From Actinospica acidithermotolerans (GTDB lineage Bacteria; Actinomycetota; Actinomycetes; Streptomycetales; Catenulisporaceae): 64,000 nucleotides of DNA. The position numbers and the translations under genes are program-made. The notes under the pieces were generated by a model that was not told the origin of the DNA, did no database searches, and was given only the letters and a program-made list of their open reading frames with translations. This document shows, piece after piece, positions 1 to 9,141 of the stretch. The stretch lies in NCBI RefSeq assembly GCF_018139625.1, contig NZ_JAGSOH010000017.1, forward strand, positions 1 through 64,000. Reading direction: 5' to 3'. Within the stretch, counting starts at the first letter, position 1, and every line of letters begins with the position of its first letter.

Positions 1-83
1 CCCGCCGCCCCCGCCGCGCCGGTCGCGCAGCGGGCGTGGGAGGGCTCACGTACTGTCGGCGGCGGGTTGTTTAATGGGGATTC

Positions 84-2114
84 GTGGAGAAGGGCGCCGT
101 GCACGAGCAGTTGGCGCTGGTGCGTGCCCGGGTGTCGGCGCCGCCGAAGCCGGTGCAGCCGGCTGAGGATCGGCCCGTGGCCCGGATCGCGGTGGATCTC
201 GAGCCGCCGCATCTCGACCGCTACTTCGACTACGCCGTGCCCGCGAAGCTCGCGGAGACGGCGCAGCCGGGCGTGCGGGTGCGGGTGCGGTTCGCCGGGC
301 GGCTGGTGGACGGCTTCCTGATCGAGCGCTGCGAGAGCTCCGACTTCACCGGCTCGCTGGTGCCGATCGAGCGGGTCCTCTCGCCGGAGCCGGTGCTCAG
401 CCCCGACCTGCTCGCCCTCGCCCGCCAGGTCGCCGACGCTTACAGCGGCACGCTGGCCGACGTGCTGCGGCTCGTCATCCCGCCCCGGCACGCCGCGACC
501 GAGGCCGAGAAGCCGTCGCCGCGCCCGCTCGGGCCGATCCAGGCTCCTGATCCGGCGCCGTGGTCGGCGTATCCGGGCGGGGCCGGGTTCCTCGGCGCCC
601 TCGCTTCGGGCGAGGCGCCGCGCGCGGTGTGGACCGTGCTGCCGAACTCGGACGCCTACGGAGCGCTCGCCGCCGCAGTCCAGGCCACGCTCGCCGGGGG
701 CCGGGGCGCCGTGGTCATCGCCGCCACCGGCCGCGACGTGGCGCGGATCGATCTGGCGCTGACCAAGGCGCTCGGCGAGGGGCGCCACGTCGCGCTGACC
801 GCCGACCTCGGCGCAGCCGAGCGCTACCGCCGCTGGCTCGCGCTGAGCCGGGGTCAGGTCCGTGCCGTGGTCGGCACCGCGGCCGCGCAGTTCGCGCCGA
901 TCGACAGCCTCGGGCTCGTCGCGATCTGGGACGACGCCGACTCCGGCCACGCCACGCGCCTAGCGCCGTACCCGCACGCGCGTGAAGTGCTGCTCATGCG
1001 TGCGCACCAGGCGAAGGCGGGCGCACTGATCGCCGGATACACGGCCACGGCCGAGGCCGCGCACCTCGTGCAACGACACTGGGCCCGGCCGCTCGCGGCC
1101 CCGCGCGCCGTCGTGCGCGACCACACCCCGCGCGTGTTCGCGCTGAACGAGGAGCGCGGACGAGACCGCGAGCTGAACCCGGGCGCCGTCGCCGGTCACC
1201 TGCCGCCGCAGGCCATCCGCCTCGCGCGCGAGGCGCTGGCGCACGGTCCGGTGCTGGTCCAGGTCCCGCGCTCCGGTTACCGCCCCAGGCTCGCGTGCGC
1301 CCAGTGCCGCGAAACCGCGCGTTGCGCGCACTGCAACGGCCCGCTGGCGCAGCCCGGCCCGCGGCAGGATCCGAAGTGCGGCTGGTGCGGACGCGCCGCG
1401 ACCCCGTGGAGCTGCCGGAACTGTAACGGCGTCGCGCTGCGTTCTCGTGCGACAGGTGTCCACCGCAGCGCGGAAGAGCTGGGCCGCGCGTTTCCCGGCA
1501 CGCTGGTGCGCGAAAGCAACGCCGCGCGCGGCGTGATCGACGTCGTCCCCGGCGAGCCGGCCCTCGTCCTCGCGACCCCGGGTGCCGAGCCCCTGGCCGA
1601 CGGCGGTTACGCCGCCGCCCTGCTCCTCGACGCCCCCGAGATCCTCAACCTCCCGACGCTCCGCGCCGCAGAGCAGGCCGTCCGCCGTTGGCTCGGCGCC
1701 GCGGCGCTGGTCAGACCCGCGTCGCGCGGGGGAGCGGTCCTGCTCTGCGCCGACGGCACGCTGCCCGCGGCCCAGGCCGTGCTGCGCTGGGACCCCGCCG
1801 CCTTCGCCCGCCGCGAACTCGCCGACCGCACGGAGCTCGGCTACCCGCCCAGCGCCCGCATCGCCGAACTCACCGGCCCGTACCCCGCCCTCCGCGAAAT
1901 ACTGGACCTCGCCGACCTGCCCGACGGCGCCCAGCTCCTCGGCCCCGTCCCCGTCCAGCGCGCCGGCGAGCAGACCGAGCGCATCCTCGTCCGCTGCGAC
2001 CGCGCCGACGGCGCCCGCCTGGCCAAGGCCCTCAAGTCCGCGCTCGGCGTCCGCACCGCGAAGCACGGCGCCGACCCGGTCTGGATCCGGATCGATCCGG
2101 TGGACCTGGCGTAG
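84..2114 (+). CDS. priA: Primosomal protein N' (PriA-like, helicase motifs degenerate)
   Basis: PriA restarts stalled replication forks by recognising branched DNA and loading the replicative helicase. The N-terminal third carries the 3'-end/DNA-binding domain (ARIAVDLEPPHLDRYFDYAVP). A zinc module is clear in the middle: CAQC, CAHC, CGWC and CRNC form four Cys pairs. Where true PriA has a GxGKT Walker A loop this protein has only a degenerate TVLPNSDAYG stretch, and the DEEH box is replaced by WDDADSG, so ATPase and helicase activity are unlikely. This is the known state of actinobacterial PriA. The GTG start gives 676 aa. The neighbours def, fmt, rsmB and rpe match the conserved actinobacterial order. 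Identity is secure; catalytic loss is inferred from the missing motifs. Confidence 0.93.
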   Translation: MEKGAVHEQLALVRARVSAPPKPVQPAEDRPVARIAVDLEPPHLDRYFDYAVPAKLAETAQPGVRVRVRFAGRLVDGFLIERCESSDFTGSLVPIERVLSPEPVLSPDLLALARQVADAYSGTLADVLRLVIPPRHAATEAEKPSPRPLGPIQAPDPAPWSAYPGGAGFLGALASGEAPRAVWTVLPNSDAYGALAAAVQATLAGGRGAVVIAATGRDVARIDLALTKALGEGRHVALTADLGAAERYRRWLALSRGQVRAVVGTAAAQFAPIDSLGLVAIWDDADSGHATRLAPYPHAREVLLMRAHQAKAGALIAGYTATAEAAHLVQRHWARPLAAPRAVVRDHTPRVFALNEERGRDRELNPGAVAGHLPPQAIRLAREALAHGPVLVQVPRSGYRPRLACAQCRETARCAHCNGPLAQPGPRQDPKCGWCGRAATPWSCRNCNGVALRSRATGVHRSAEELGRAFPGTLVRESNAARGVIDVVPGEPALVLATPGAEPLADGGYAAALLLDAPEILNLPTLRAAEQAVRRWLGAAALVRPASRGGAVLLCADGTLPAAQAVLRWDPAAFARRELADRTELGYPPSARIAELTGPYPALREILDLADLPDGAQLLGPVPVQRAGEQTERILVRCDRADGARLAKALKSALGVRTAKHGADPVWIRIDPVDLA

Positions 2115-2194
2115 GGCGTTCGGCTCGCGGCCGCTGTCCGACGCTGCCGTGGCACATGCCCTGCCCGATCGTCCCGGCCGCAGCCGCCCTCGGT

Positions 2195-3013
2195 TCAGCA
2201 CACGGAATCGGTACTGAAGCAGACCGCGGATGGAGTCAAGGAGTTGATTAGCTTGTTCTCCGGCCGCGCCCCGAGCGCCTCGAAGAAGCGCCCGCGAGAA
2301 GTGCCGGATTCGGGGAACCACCACTCGTGGAACGAACCGAGGGCGGCGAGATCGGGCGTCATGCCGAAGTCCAGGCGGCATTCGACCCGGGCCAACCCGC
2401 CGTCGGCGTCGGTGGCCAGCTGTCGGACGAGACTCAGGATGAACACCGACTCGCCGTCCTGGCCGGCCGGTCCGTACTGGTAGAGCAGGCCGTCGGCGTC
2501 GGGGACGTCAGCGGCGTCCACTTCGCGGCCGGCGAATTCGCGGAACGAGCCGAAGGCGAAGACCGCGTGGTGAGGCAGGGGTCCGTACCCCTGGAAGCCG
2601 TCCTGCCGTTCGAGCATGGCTTCCCACGCCTTGGCGGCCTCGTGGAGGTGCAGGGGGCGGTCGAGGAGGATCGGCCTCGGCGCGATCCACGGCGTGGAGG
2701 TGCCGTCGGCGTGGTATTCCTCCCCGTCGTCTCCGACAAGGCGGGCGCCGAGCTTCTGCGCGATGACGGCGAGTTCGGCCGCGATGTCGTGGGCCTTCCA
2801 GATCGTGATCAGGCTTTCCCGCCAGCCGAGCGTCCAGCCGGTATCGCCGTCGTCGCCGGGAAAGGTGAAGGCCGGCGGCCGGCCGGCGCCGACCGAGTGC
2901 TTCCTCAAGCGTGGTTCGGCCTCGGCGACCGCGATCCATTCCTCCAGCGAGATCGGATACATGGCGTGGTCCCACCAATGGTCCGCGCGTGTGATGTGCA
3001 GGTCGTAGCCCAC
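2195..3013 (-). CDS. Conserved hypothetical protein ([10 protein letters not shown] family)
   Basis: This 272-aa soluble protein begins [14 protein letters not shown] and has many Trp and acidic residues but no signal peptide, membrane helix or catalytic motif that I recognise. The opening resembles a family of uncharacterised actinobacterial proteins that start MGYDLHI and have an early SLEEW segment. It lies on the opposite strand between priA and def and interrupts the otherwise conserved co-directional block, so it is probably a later insertion. The coding frame shows the expected third-position GC and runs without gaps to the stop. Function is unknown. Confidence 0.75.
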   Translation of the reverse strand: MGYDLHITRADHWWDHAMYPISLEEWIAVAEAEPRLRKHSVGAGRPPAFTFPGDDGDTGWTLGWRESLITIWKAHDIAAELAVIAQKLGARLVGDDGEEYHADGTSTPWIAPRPILLDRPLHLHEAAKAWEAMLERQDGFQGYGPLPHHAVFAFGSFREFAGREVDAADVPDADGLLYQYGPAGQDGESVFILSLVRQLATDADGGLARVECRLDFGMTPDLAALGSFHEWWFPESGTSRGRFFEALGARPENKLINSLTPSAVCFSTDSVC

Positions 3014-3140
3014 TGCTTCCCCCTCGGTCGGCTGGATGCGTCATCAGAGTGCCACCTGCCTCCGACACGGCCCGAGGGGGGTCGACGCGCCGGTAAACTT
3101 GTGTGGAACAACGTCCAGCGCGGCTTAAGGGGCTCGAACC

Positions 3141-3683
3141 GTGGCGATCCGACCGATCAGGCTCTTCGGCGATCCGGTGCTGCGCACCCCGGCCGAGCCC
3201 GTGGTGGACTTCGACAAGGAGCTGCGGGTTCTCGTCAAGGATCTGACGGAGACGATGGTCGACGCTCCGGGTTCCGGGCTGGCGGCGCCGCAGCTGGGAG
3301 TGTCGCTGCGGGTCTTCACGTACAACGTGGAGGGCGTGCTGGGGCATCTGGTGAACCCCACGCTGGACCTGTCCGACGAGACGCAGGACGGGGACGAGGG
3401 GTGCCTGTCGATTCCCGACCTGCGCTTCCCGTGCACGCGGGCGCTGCGGGTGGTGGCGAAGGGCTTCAACGAGTACGGGGATCCGATCGTGGTCGAGGGG
3501 AGCGAGATGCTGGCGCGGTGCGTGCAGCACGAGACCGACCACCTCGACGGCATCCTGTTCGTCGACCGGCTGGACCGGGAGCAGCGGAAGGCGGCGCTGC
3601 GGGCGATCCGGCAGGCGGATTGGGCGGGGCAGACGGTTCGGGTGAAGGAGTCGCCGCACCCGACGTTCGGTCGGGCCCGCTGA
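3141..3683 (+). CDS. def: Peptide deformylase
   Basis: Removes the N-formyl group from the initiator methionine of new proteins, using a metal ion. All three family motifs are present: GSGLAAPQ (motif 1), EGCLSIP (motif 2, Cys metal ligand) and QHETDHLDG (motif 3, HExxH metal ligands and catalytic Glu). At 180 aa it has the usual length. The start is GTG. Its TGA overlaps the fmt ATG as TGATG, so the enzyme that removes the formyl group and the one that adds it to the initiator tRNA are translationally coupled, a classic bacterial pairing. Confidence 0.97.
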   Translation: MAIRPIRLFGDPVLRTPAEPVVDFDKELRVLVKDLTETMVDAPGSGLAAPQLGVSLRVFTYNVEGVLGHLVNPTLDLSDETQDGDEGCLSIPDLRFPCTRALRVVAKGFNEYGDPIVVEGSEMLARCVQHETDHLDGILFVDRLDREQRKAALRAIRQADWAGQTVRVKESPHPTFGRAR

Positions 3684-4618
3684 TGCGCATTCTGTTCGCG
3701 GGTACGCCGCAGCCTGCAGTTCCCTCGCTCGAGGCGCTGATCGCCTCCTCGCGGCACGAGGTCGTCGCCGTGCTGACCAGGCCGGACGCGCCCACGGGGC
3801 GTGGTCGCCGGATGGAGCGGTCGCCGGTGCGGAAGGTCGCCGAGTCGCACGGGATCGAGGTGCTGGCGCCGCGGCGCGCGCGGGATCCGGAGTTCCTGGA
3901 GCGGCTCGCGGAGCTGGCGCCGGACGTGTGCCCGGTCGTCGCGTACGGCGGGCTGATTCCGCCGGCCGCGCTGGCGATTCCGCCGCGCGGCTGGGTGAAC
4001 CTGCATTTCTCGCTGCTGCCCGCGTGGCGCGGCGCGGCACCGGTGCAGCACGCGCTGCTCGCCGGGGACGAGATCACCGGCGCGTGCACCTTCCTGCTGG
4101 AGGAGGGGCTGGACACCGGTCCGGTGTACGGGACGGTGACCGAGGAGATCCGGCGCACCGACACGAGCGGGGACCTGCTGGAGCGGCTCGCCATCGACGG
4201 GGCCCGCCTGCTGGTCGCGACGCTCGACGGGATCGAGGACGGCGAGCTGCACCCCGTGCCGCAGCCGAACGACGGCATCACGCTCGCGCCGAAGATCACC
4301 GTCGAGGACGCGCGCGTGGACTGGAAGACGCCCGCCCAGCACATCGACCGGCAGGTGCGCGCGTGCACGCCCGCGCCCGGCGCGTGGACGACGCTGGGCG
4401 GCGAGCGGGTGAAGCTCTTCCCGCTCAGCCCGCTGCCCGGCGCCTGCGACGTCGAGCCGGGCCGGATCGTGCTGGACAAGCGCGGGATGACGGTGGGCAC
4501 CGGCTCCGGGCACGTGGTGCGGCTCGGCGACGTGCAGCCGCAGGGCAAGAAGCGGATGAGCGCCGCCGACTGGGCGCGGGGCCTGCGGCTGACCGACGAC
4601 GCCGCCCGGTTCGAATAA
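3683..4618 (+). CDS. fmt: Methionyl-tRNA formyltransferase
   Basis: Transfers a formyl group from 10-formyl-THF to Met-tRNA(fMet). The N-terminal Rossmann domain opens with [19 protein letters not shown]. The folate-site signature [15 protein letters not shown] is intact, and the C-terminal OB-like domain follows (311 aa). I chose the ATG overlapping the def stop rather than a longer upstream frame, because the family N-terminus begins exactly here. It is followed 9 nt downstream by rsmB. Confidence 0.97.
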   Translation: MRILFAGTPQPAVPSLEALIASSRHEVVAVLTRPDAPTGRGRRMERSPVRKVAESHGIEVLAPRRARDPEFLERLAELAPDVCPVVAYGGLIPPAALAIPPRGWVNLHFSLLPAWRGAAPVQHALLAGDEITGACTFLLEEGLDTGPVYGTVTEEIRRTDTSGDLLERLAIDGARLLVATLDGIEDGELHPVPQPNDGITLAPKITVEDARVDWKTPAQHIDRQVRACTPAPGAWTTLGGERVKLFPLSPLPGACDVEPGRIVLDKRGMTVGTGSGHVVRLGDVQPQGKKRMSAADWARGLRLTDDAARFE

Positions 4619-4627
4619 GATCATCCG

Positions 4628-5998
4628 ATGCCTGCAACCAACGACCCGGCGCGGCGGACCGCGTACGACACGCTTCGCTCGGTCTCCCAGAACGACGCGT
4701 ACGCCAACCTCGTGCTGCCCGGCCTGCTGGCCGAGCGCCGCCTGGACTCGCGCGACGCGGCGCTGGCGACCGAGCTCGCCTACGGCACCCTGCGCGCGCA
4801 GGGCACGTACGACGCGATCCTGGCCGAGTGCGTGGACCGGCCGCTCACGCAGCTCGACCCGGAACTGCTGGACCTGCTGCGGCTCGGCGCGCACCAGTTG
4901 CTGGCCACGCGCATCCCGCCGCACGCCGCCGTCGCCGCGACGGTCGACCTGGCCCGCGAGGTGCTGCACGAAGGCGCAGCGCGGATGTCGAACGCCGTGC
5001 TGCGCCGGGTCGGCCGGTCCTCGTTCGACGAGTGGATCGAGCGCATCGCCCCCGATCCGCAGGATGACCCCGAGGGCTACCTCGCGCTCGACCGCGCGCA
5101 CCCTCGCTGGATCGTCTCGGCGCTCTGGGACAGCCTCGCCGCGCACCGCGGCGGCAAGGTCGCGCACGACGAGATCGACCGGCTGCTGGCGGCGGACAAC
5201 GAGCGGCCCGGCGTGACGCTGGTCGCCCGGCCGGGGCTGGCGAGCGTCGAGGACCTGCTGGACGAGGGCGCGGAGCCGGGCCGGTTCGCGCCGACCGCCG
5301 CCTACCTCTCGCACGGCGATCCCGGTCGGCTCGAGCTGGTGCGGCGCGGCCGCGCCGGTGTGCAGGACGAGGGCAGCCAGCTCGTCGCGCTGGCCGTGGC
5401 CGACGCGCCGCTGGACGGCGATGACGGACTCTGGCTCGACCTGTGCGCGGGCCCCGGCGGCAAGGCGGCGCTGCTGGCCGCGACCGTCGCCGAGCGCGGC
5501 GGACGGCTCGTCGCCGCGGAGCTCGCGCCGCACCGCGCCCGGCTGGTCAAGCGTGCGCTGCAGCCGATCCCGGGCCTGCACAAGGTGATCACGGCCGACG
5601 GCACGGAGCCGCCGTGGCGGGGCGGGTTGTTCGACCGGGTGATCGCGGACGTGCCGTGCACGGGGCTCGGCGCGCTGCGCCGCCGGCCCGAGGCGCGCTG
5701 GCGCCGCGAGGCCAAGGACGTGGCCCTGCTCGCCGAGACGCAGAAGAAGCTGCTCGCGAGCGCCCTGGACTCGGCCCGGCCCGGCGGCCTCGTCGGCTAC
5801 GTCACCTGCTCGCCGCATCTCGCCGAGACCCGCATCGTGGTCGAGGACGTGCTGCGCGGCCGGGACGACGTGGAGCAGCTCGACGCGCGCCCCCACCTGC
5901 CGGGCGTCCCCGAGCTGGGCGACGGTCCCGACGTGCAGCTGTGGCCGCATCTGCACGGCACCGATGCGATGTACATCGCGCTGCTCCGGCGCAGGTGA
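4628..5998 (+). CDS. rsmB: 16S rRNA m5C967 methyltransferase (RsmB/Sun family)
   Basis: SAM-dependent 5-methylcytosine rRNA methyltransferase. The first ~150 residues form a NusB-like RNA-binding domain (RRTAYDTLRSV, ATELAYGTLR). The catalytic domain has the SAM loop LDLCAGPGGKAALLA, motif IV DVPCTGLGALRRRPEARWR with the PC cysteine, and motif VI TCSPHLAET with the catalytic TCS cysteine. At 456 aa the length is normal. It sits in the conserved fmt-rsmB-rpe run, with 20 nt to rpe. Confidence 0.95.
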   Translation: MPATNDPARRTAYDTLRSVSQNDAYANLVLPGLLAERRLDSRDAALATELAYGTLRAQGTYDAILAECVDRPLTQLDPELLDLLRLGAHQLLATRIPPHAAVAATVDLAREVLHEGAARMSNAVLRRVGRSSFDEWIERIAPDPQDDPEGYLALDRAHPRWIVSALWDSLAAHRGGKVAHDEIDRLLAADNERPGVTLVARPGLASVEDLLDEGAEPGRFAPTAAYLSHGDPGRLELVRRGRAGVQDEGSQLVALAVADAPLDGDDGLWLDLCAGPGGKAALLAATVAERGGRLVAAELAPHRARLVKRALQPIPGLHKVITADGTEPPWRGGLFDRVIADVPCTGLGALRRRPEARWRREAKDVALLAETQKKLLASALDSARPGGLVGYVTCSPHLAETRIVVEDVLRGRDDVEQLDARPHLPGVPELGDGPDVQLWPHLHGTDAMYIALLRRR

Positions 5999-6018
5999 CC
6001 GTCGCGCGGTAGGGCAGA

Positions 6019-6717
6019 ATGGGGTCCATGGCCGTACAGATCTCGCCCTCGATCCTCAACAGCGACTTCGCCCGCCTCGCGGACGAGGTGGCCGCCATCT
6101 CCGCGGCGGCCGACTGGGTGCACGTGGACGTGATGGACAACCACTTCGTGCCCAACCTGACCCTCGGCCTGCCGATCGTCGAGTCGCTCCTCAAGGTCTC
6201 CGAGCTGCCCCTCGACTGCCATCTGATGATCCAGGACCCGGACCGCTGGGCCCCCGCGTACGCCGAGGCGGGCGCGCGTTCGGTGACCTTCCACGTGGAG
6301 GCGGCCGCCGCGCCGATCCGGCTGGCCAGGAGCCTGCGCGCGGCCGGCGCGCGGGCCGGGATGGCGCTCAAGCCCGCGACCCCGATCGAGCCCTACGAGG
6401 ACCTGCTGCCGGAGCTCGACATGGTGCTGATCATGTCGGTGGAGCCGGGATTCGGCGGCCAGAAGTTCCTGGAGACGGTGCTGCCGAAGGTGCGGCGCAC
6501 CCGCGACGCGATCGCCCGGCACGGCGGCCAGATCTGGCTGCAGATGGACGGCGGCGTCTCCGCCGAGACGATCGAGCGCTGCGCCGACGCGGGCGCCGAC
6601 GTGTTCGTGGCCGGCTCGGCCGTGTACGCGGCCGAGGACCGGGACCGCGCGGTGCGCGAGCTGCGCGCGCTCGCGGAGAAGGCCACCTCGGACTCCTCCT
6701 GGGCGTGCGCGCACTGA
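6019..6717 (+). CDS. rpe: Ribulose-phosphate 3-epimerase
   Basis: Interconverts ribulose-5-P and xylulose-5-P in the pentose phosphate pathway. This is a TIM-barrel protein with [13 protein letters not shown] at the N-terminus, the metal-site segments [13 protein letters not shown] and [16 protein letters not shown], and the phosphate-binding MDGGVS and AGSAVY. The start is ambiguous: ATG at 6019 (232 aa) or the in-frame ATG at 6028, which gives the more family-like [10 protein letters not shown]. It ends the housekeeping run and is followed by a convergent hairpin. Confidence 0.96.
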   Translation: MGSMAVQISPSILNSDFARLADEVAAISAAADWVHVDVMDNHFVPNLTLGLPIVESLLKVSELPLDCHLMIQDPDRWAPAYAEAGARSVTFHVEAAAAPIRLARSLRAAGARAGMALKPATPIEPYEDLLPELDMVLIMSVEPGFGGQKFLETVLPKVRRTRDAIARHGGQIWLQMDGGVSAETIERCADAGADVFVAGSAVYAAEDRDRAVRELRALAEKATSDSSWACAH

Positions 6718-6795
6718 GCGCGCCTTGCCGAACCCGCTGATTTCGAATACTGACGCGTAGGGACGTGTCCTGACGGCCTTCGCGTGCGAACATGG

Positions 6796-6850
6796 GAAAG
6801 GGCCGTGCCCTCCGCGTCGTCGGGTGATGCGGAGAGCACGGCCCGTTCCC
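6796..6850. terminator. Bidirectional hairpin between rpe and the DUF397 gene
   Basis: Left arm 6800-6815 (GGGCCGTGCCCTCCGC) pairs with right arm 6829-6844 (GCGGAGAGCACGGCCC) with a single mismatch and a 13-nt loop. It lies between two convergent genes, so it can stop transcription from either side. Confidence 0.75.
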
Positions 6851-6887
6851 GCGGACCTGTCGCGGGGGATGGGGGAGCCCGCAGGTC

Positions 6888-7097
6888 CTAGCCGAGGTTG
6901 TCGAGTTCGCCGTTCTTGACGCCGGCGAGGAACGCGCCCATCTCGGCGCGGTCGAAGAAGAGGACGGCGCCCTCGGGGTCGCGCGAGTTGCGCGCCGCGA
7001 CGAGTTCCCCGCCGAACGGCGCGAACTCGACGCAGTTGCCCTGGGAGCCGCTGTAGGAGCTCTTGCGCCAGCCGGTGATCTTCGTGTTCTTGCTCAT
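6888..7097 (-). CDS. DUF397 domain protein
   Basis: A 69-aa protein with the DUF397 signature: WRKSSYSGSQGNCVEFA near the N-terminus, then VAARNSRDPEGAVLFF and a short acidic tail. DUF397 proteins are very common in filamentous actinomycetes and usually sit beside an Scr1/WhiJ-type XRE regulator, as here. The paired small protein is thought to act as its partner or antagonist in developmental control, but the biochemical role is not settled. The start was set at the MSKNTKITG methionine because upstream in-frame sequence does not match the family. Confidence 0.92.
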   Translation of the reverse strand: MSKNTKITGWRKSSYSGSQGNCVEFAPFGGELVAARNSRDPEGAVLFFDRAEMGAFLAGVKNGELDNLG

Positions 7098-7136
7098 GTG
7101 CGCAGCCTTTCGATGAATCCCGTGCACCGTAGTTCT

Positions 7137-7144
7137 GCAATTGC
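7137..7144. promoter_or_regulatory. GCAATTGC palindrome upstream of the DUF397 gene
   Basis: The perfect 8-bp palindrome GCAATTGC sits 40 nt upstream of the DUF397 start. The identical octamer occurs 35 nt upstream of the XRE regulator gene. It is also flanked by a wider inverted repeat, TTCTGCA (7133-7139) and TGCAGAA (7155-7161). It is a candidate operator of the XRE protein, by inference. Confidence 0.45.
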
Positions 7145-7189
7145 ATGTGCTTCGTGCAGAACGTAGCACGCGTACGCGGCTCAGCGAAG

Positions 7190-7215
7190 GGGCACGTGTG
7201 GAAATCACACGTCCC
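7190..7215. other. Inverted repeat downstream of the XRE gene
   Basis: GGGCACGTGTG and CACACGTCCC surround a 5-nt spacer with one bulged base. It lies between the XRE stop and the DUF397 promoter and may be a weak terminator or another protein-binding site. Confidence 0.4.
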
Positions 7216-7239
7216 AGTGATGCGCAAATCTGTTCTCGG

Positions 7240-8112
7240 CTACAGTTCCAGCCGAAGTTTCTCAAGGAGCTGACGGCTCCCACGAGGCGTCTCGGCGTCC
7301 ACGACGAGGCGGTCGAAGGCGCGTCCGTAGACCTCGAGCTCGTCCGGGCGCTCCAGATAGAGCGCACCAGTCAAATGTTCGATGTAGGCGATGTCCGGAA
7401 GCTCCGCCTCGGCGAAGCGGAGCACCGAGAACGCGCCCTCGGCCACGTAGCCGCTGCGCGAGAACGGCACGATCTGCAGCGAGATGTGCGAGTGCTGGAC
7501 CGCCTCGAGCAGGTGCTCGATCTGCTTCTTGAGCATCGCCGGACTGCCGAGCGTGCGGTGCAGCACCGACTCGTCGACGACCATCCACAGCCTTGGCGGG
7601 TTCGTGCCGTTCAGGATCCGCTGGCGGCGCATCCGCAGGTCGACCTGGCTGTCGATGGTCTCCTGAGCCGCCCGCGGCTGGCCGTGCGCGATCACGGCGC
7701 GCGCGTAGTCCGGCGTCTGCAGCAGGCCGGGGATGAACTGCAGTTCCCAGCTCTGGATTCGGGCCGCGGCCTCCTCGAGGCCCACGAAGTCCTCGAACCA
7801 CTTCGGCATCCGCTCGTTGTAGCGGTGCCACCAGCCGGTCTGCCGGGACTGCGCGACCAGCGAGATCAGCTGCTGGCGCTCCTCGGGGTCGTTGAGCCCG
7901 TAGAGCGTGAGCAGGTCCTCGACGTCGCGCTCCTTGAAGCTGATCCGGCCGGTCTCCAGCCGGCTGATCTTCGAGGCCGAGCCGCGGATGCTGTATCCGG
8001 CCTCGGCGCAGCTGATGCCCGCCTTCTCGCGCAGCCGGCGCAGCTGGCTGCCCAGAATCAGCCTGCGGACCGAGGGCCCGGCGCGTCCGGCGGTGTTCTC
8101 AGCGGCCGTCAT
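7240..8112 (-). CDS. XRE-family regulator, Scr1/DUF5753 type
   Basis: 290-aa helix-turn-helix regulator. The N-terminal XRE domain reads RRLILGSQLRRLREKAGIS, then GSASKISRLETGRISF (recognition helix region), typical of Scr1/WhiJ-like proteins. The C-terminal ~190 residues match the DUF5753 layout (WWHRYNERMPKWFEDFVGLE, FIPGLLQTPDYARAV, LRMRRQRIL, ILRTLG-like segments). It is followed on the same strand by its DUF397 partner, and a methyltransferase gene diverges from it. The shared GCAATTGC boxes suggest autoregulation and control of the DUF397 gene. Such modules are implicated in morphological development, but the target here is unknown. Confidence 0.93.
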   Translation of the reverse strand: MTAAENTAGRAGPSVRRLILGSQLRRLREKAGISCAEAGYSIRGSASKISRLETGRISFKERDVEDLLTLYGLNDPEERQQLISLVAQSRQTGWWHRYNERMPKWFEDFVGLEEAAARIQSWELQFIPGLLQTPDYARAVIAHGQPRAAQETIDSQVDLRMRRQRILNGTNPPRLWMVVDESVLHRTLGSPAMLKKQIEHLLEAVQHSHISLQIVPFSRSGYVAEGAFSVLRFAEAELPDIAYIEHLTGALYLERPDELEVYGRAFDRLVVDAETPRGSRQLLEKLRLEL

Positions 8113-8146
8113 CCTCGGTCCTTCCTCGCTGCGGATCAGGATTCGT

Positions 8147-8154
8147 GCAATTGC
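8147..8154. promoter_or_regulatory. GCAATTGC palindrome in the XRE/methyltransferase divergent region
   Basis: A second exact copy of GCAATTGC, within TTCGTGCAATTGCGAAC, 35 nt upstream of the XRE start and about 95 nt upstream of the methyltransferase. It lies where an autoregulatory operator would be expected. Confidence 0.45.
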
Positions 8155-8247
8155 GAACGTGGTACAGGGTTCTACGCTAAGTTACCTCACGCCCGAACGC
8201 CAGTGCCGAGTCGTGGAAAAACACAGTCGGTTAAGGAGATCGCTACG

Positions 8248-9090
8248 ATGACGGAAACCCCCGCCCCCCCGGTGACGGACAAGCTGCCGCCGGTGGGGGT
8301 GGACCCCACGAGGGCGAGTATCGCGCGGGTCTACGACGCCTTCCTCAACGGCAAGGACAACTACGAGATCGACCGCACCGTGCTCAAGCAGGTCCAGGAG
8401 CACATGCCATCGGCCCAGGAGCTCGCCTTCGAGAACCGCGGCTTCCTGATCCGGGTGTGCCGCTTCCTGGCCACCCAGACCGACATCGACCAGTTCCTCG
8501 ACCTCGGCTCCGGCCTGCCGACCGCCGAGAACGTGCACCAGGTGGTGCAGCGGCTGCGCCCGGAGGCGCGGGTCAACTACGTGGACAACGACCCGGTGGT
8601 GCTGGCCCACGGCCGCGCGCTGCTGGAGGAGAACGAGAACTGCCGCTTCGTCAACGCGGACATCTTCGACACGAAGTCGATCCTGGAGAACGAGGAGATC
8701 CGCAGCTTCATCGACTTCGGCCGGCCGCTCGCGCTGTTCCAGATGGGCACCCTGCACCACTACAACGGCCCGCGTGAGCAGCCGAAGGCCATGATGCGCG
8801 AGTTCATCGACGCGCTGCCCTCCGGCTCGTACGTCGGGCTCTCGCACTTCCTCGACCCGCAGAACGAGCACAGCACCACCGCGCGCGACGCGGAGGACGC
8901 GTTCCTGCACAGCCCGATGGGCTCGGGCACCTTCCGCACCCACGCCGAGCTGCTCGAACTGTTCGACGGCCTCGAGCTGGTCGAGCCCGGCCTGGTGCGC
9001 TGCGCGGACTGGTGGCCGGACGGGCCGCAGCTCAAGTCGCTGACCTCGGCCCAGCGCTGCATCGCCGGCGCCGTGGGACGCAAGCCCTAA
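8248..9090 (+). CDS. SAM-dependent methyltransferase, SAV2177 (DUF574) family
   Basis: 280-aa class I methyltransferase of the actinomycete-specific SAV2177 family. Seen here: the family N-terminus VDPTRASIARVYDAFLNGKDNYEIDR, read in two parts; the SAM loop FLDLGSGLPTAENVH; YVDNDPVVLAHGRALL for the ribose-binding acid; and the late SHFLDP segment. Substrates are unknown for most members. The ATG has a good AAGGAG site 9 nt upstream; longer in-frame upstream sequence overlaps the XRE gene and was discarded. These genes often neighbour Scr1/DUF397 pairs. Confidence 0.92.
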   Translation: MTETPAPPVTDKLPPVGVDPTRASIARVYDAFLNGKDNYEIDRTVLKQVQEHMPSAQELAFENRGFLIRVCRFLATQTDIDQFLDLGSGLPTAENVHQVVQRLRPEARVNYVDNDPVVLAHGRALLEENENCRFVNADIFDTKSILENEEIRSFIDFGRPLALFQMGTLHHYNGPREQPKAMMREFIDALPSGSYVGLSHFLDPQNEHSTTARDAEDAFLHSPMGSGTFRTHAELLELFDGLELVEPGLVRCADWWPDGPQLKSLTSAQRCIAGAVGRKP

Positions 9091-9141
9091 CGGCACGTCG
9101 GATCCCTCCCCGGGACCATCGGCTCGACCGCGCCGCCTCAG

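Noticed and set aside
84-2114. PriA as an active helicase
   Set aside because: The Walker A and DEAH motifs are missing, as in other actinobacterial PriA proteins.
960-2381. Long reverse frame of 473 aa inside priA
   Set aside because: Arg/Gly-rich antisense shadow of a secure gene, as is common in high-GC DNA.
3125-5956. 943-aa reverse frame across def-fmt-rsmB
   Set aside because: Antisense to three well supported genes; composition is that of a shadow frame.
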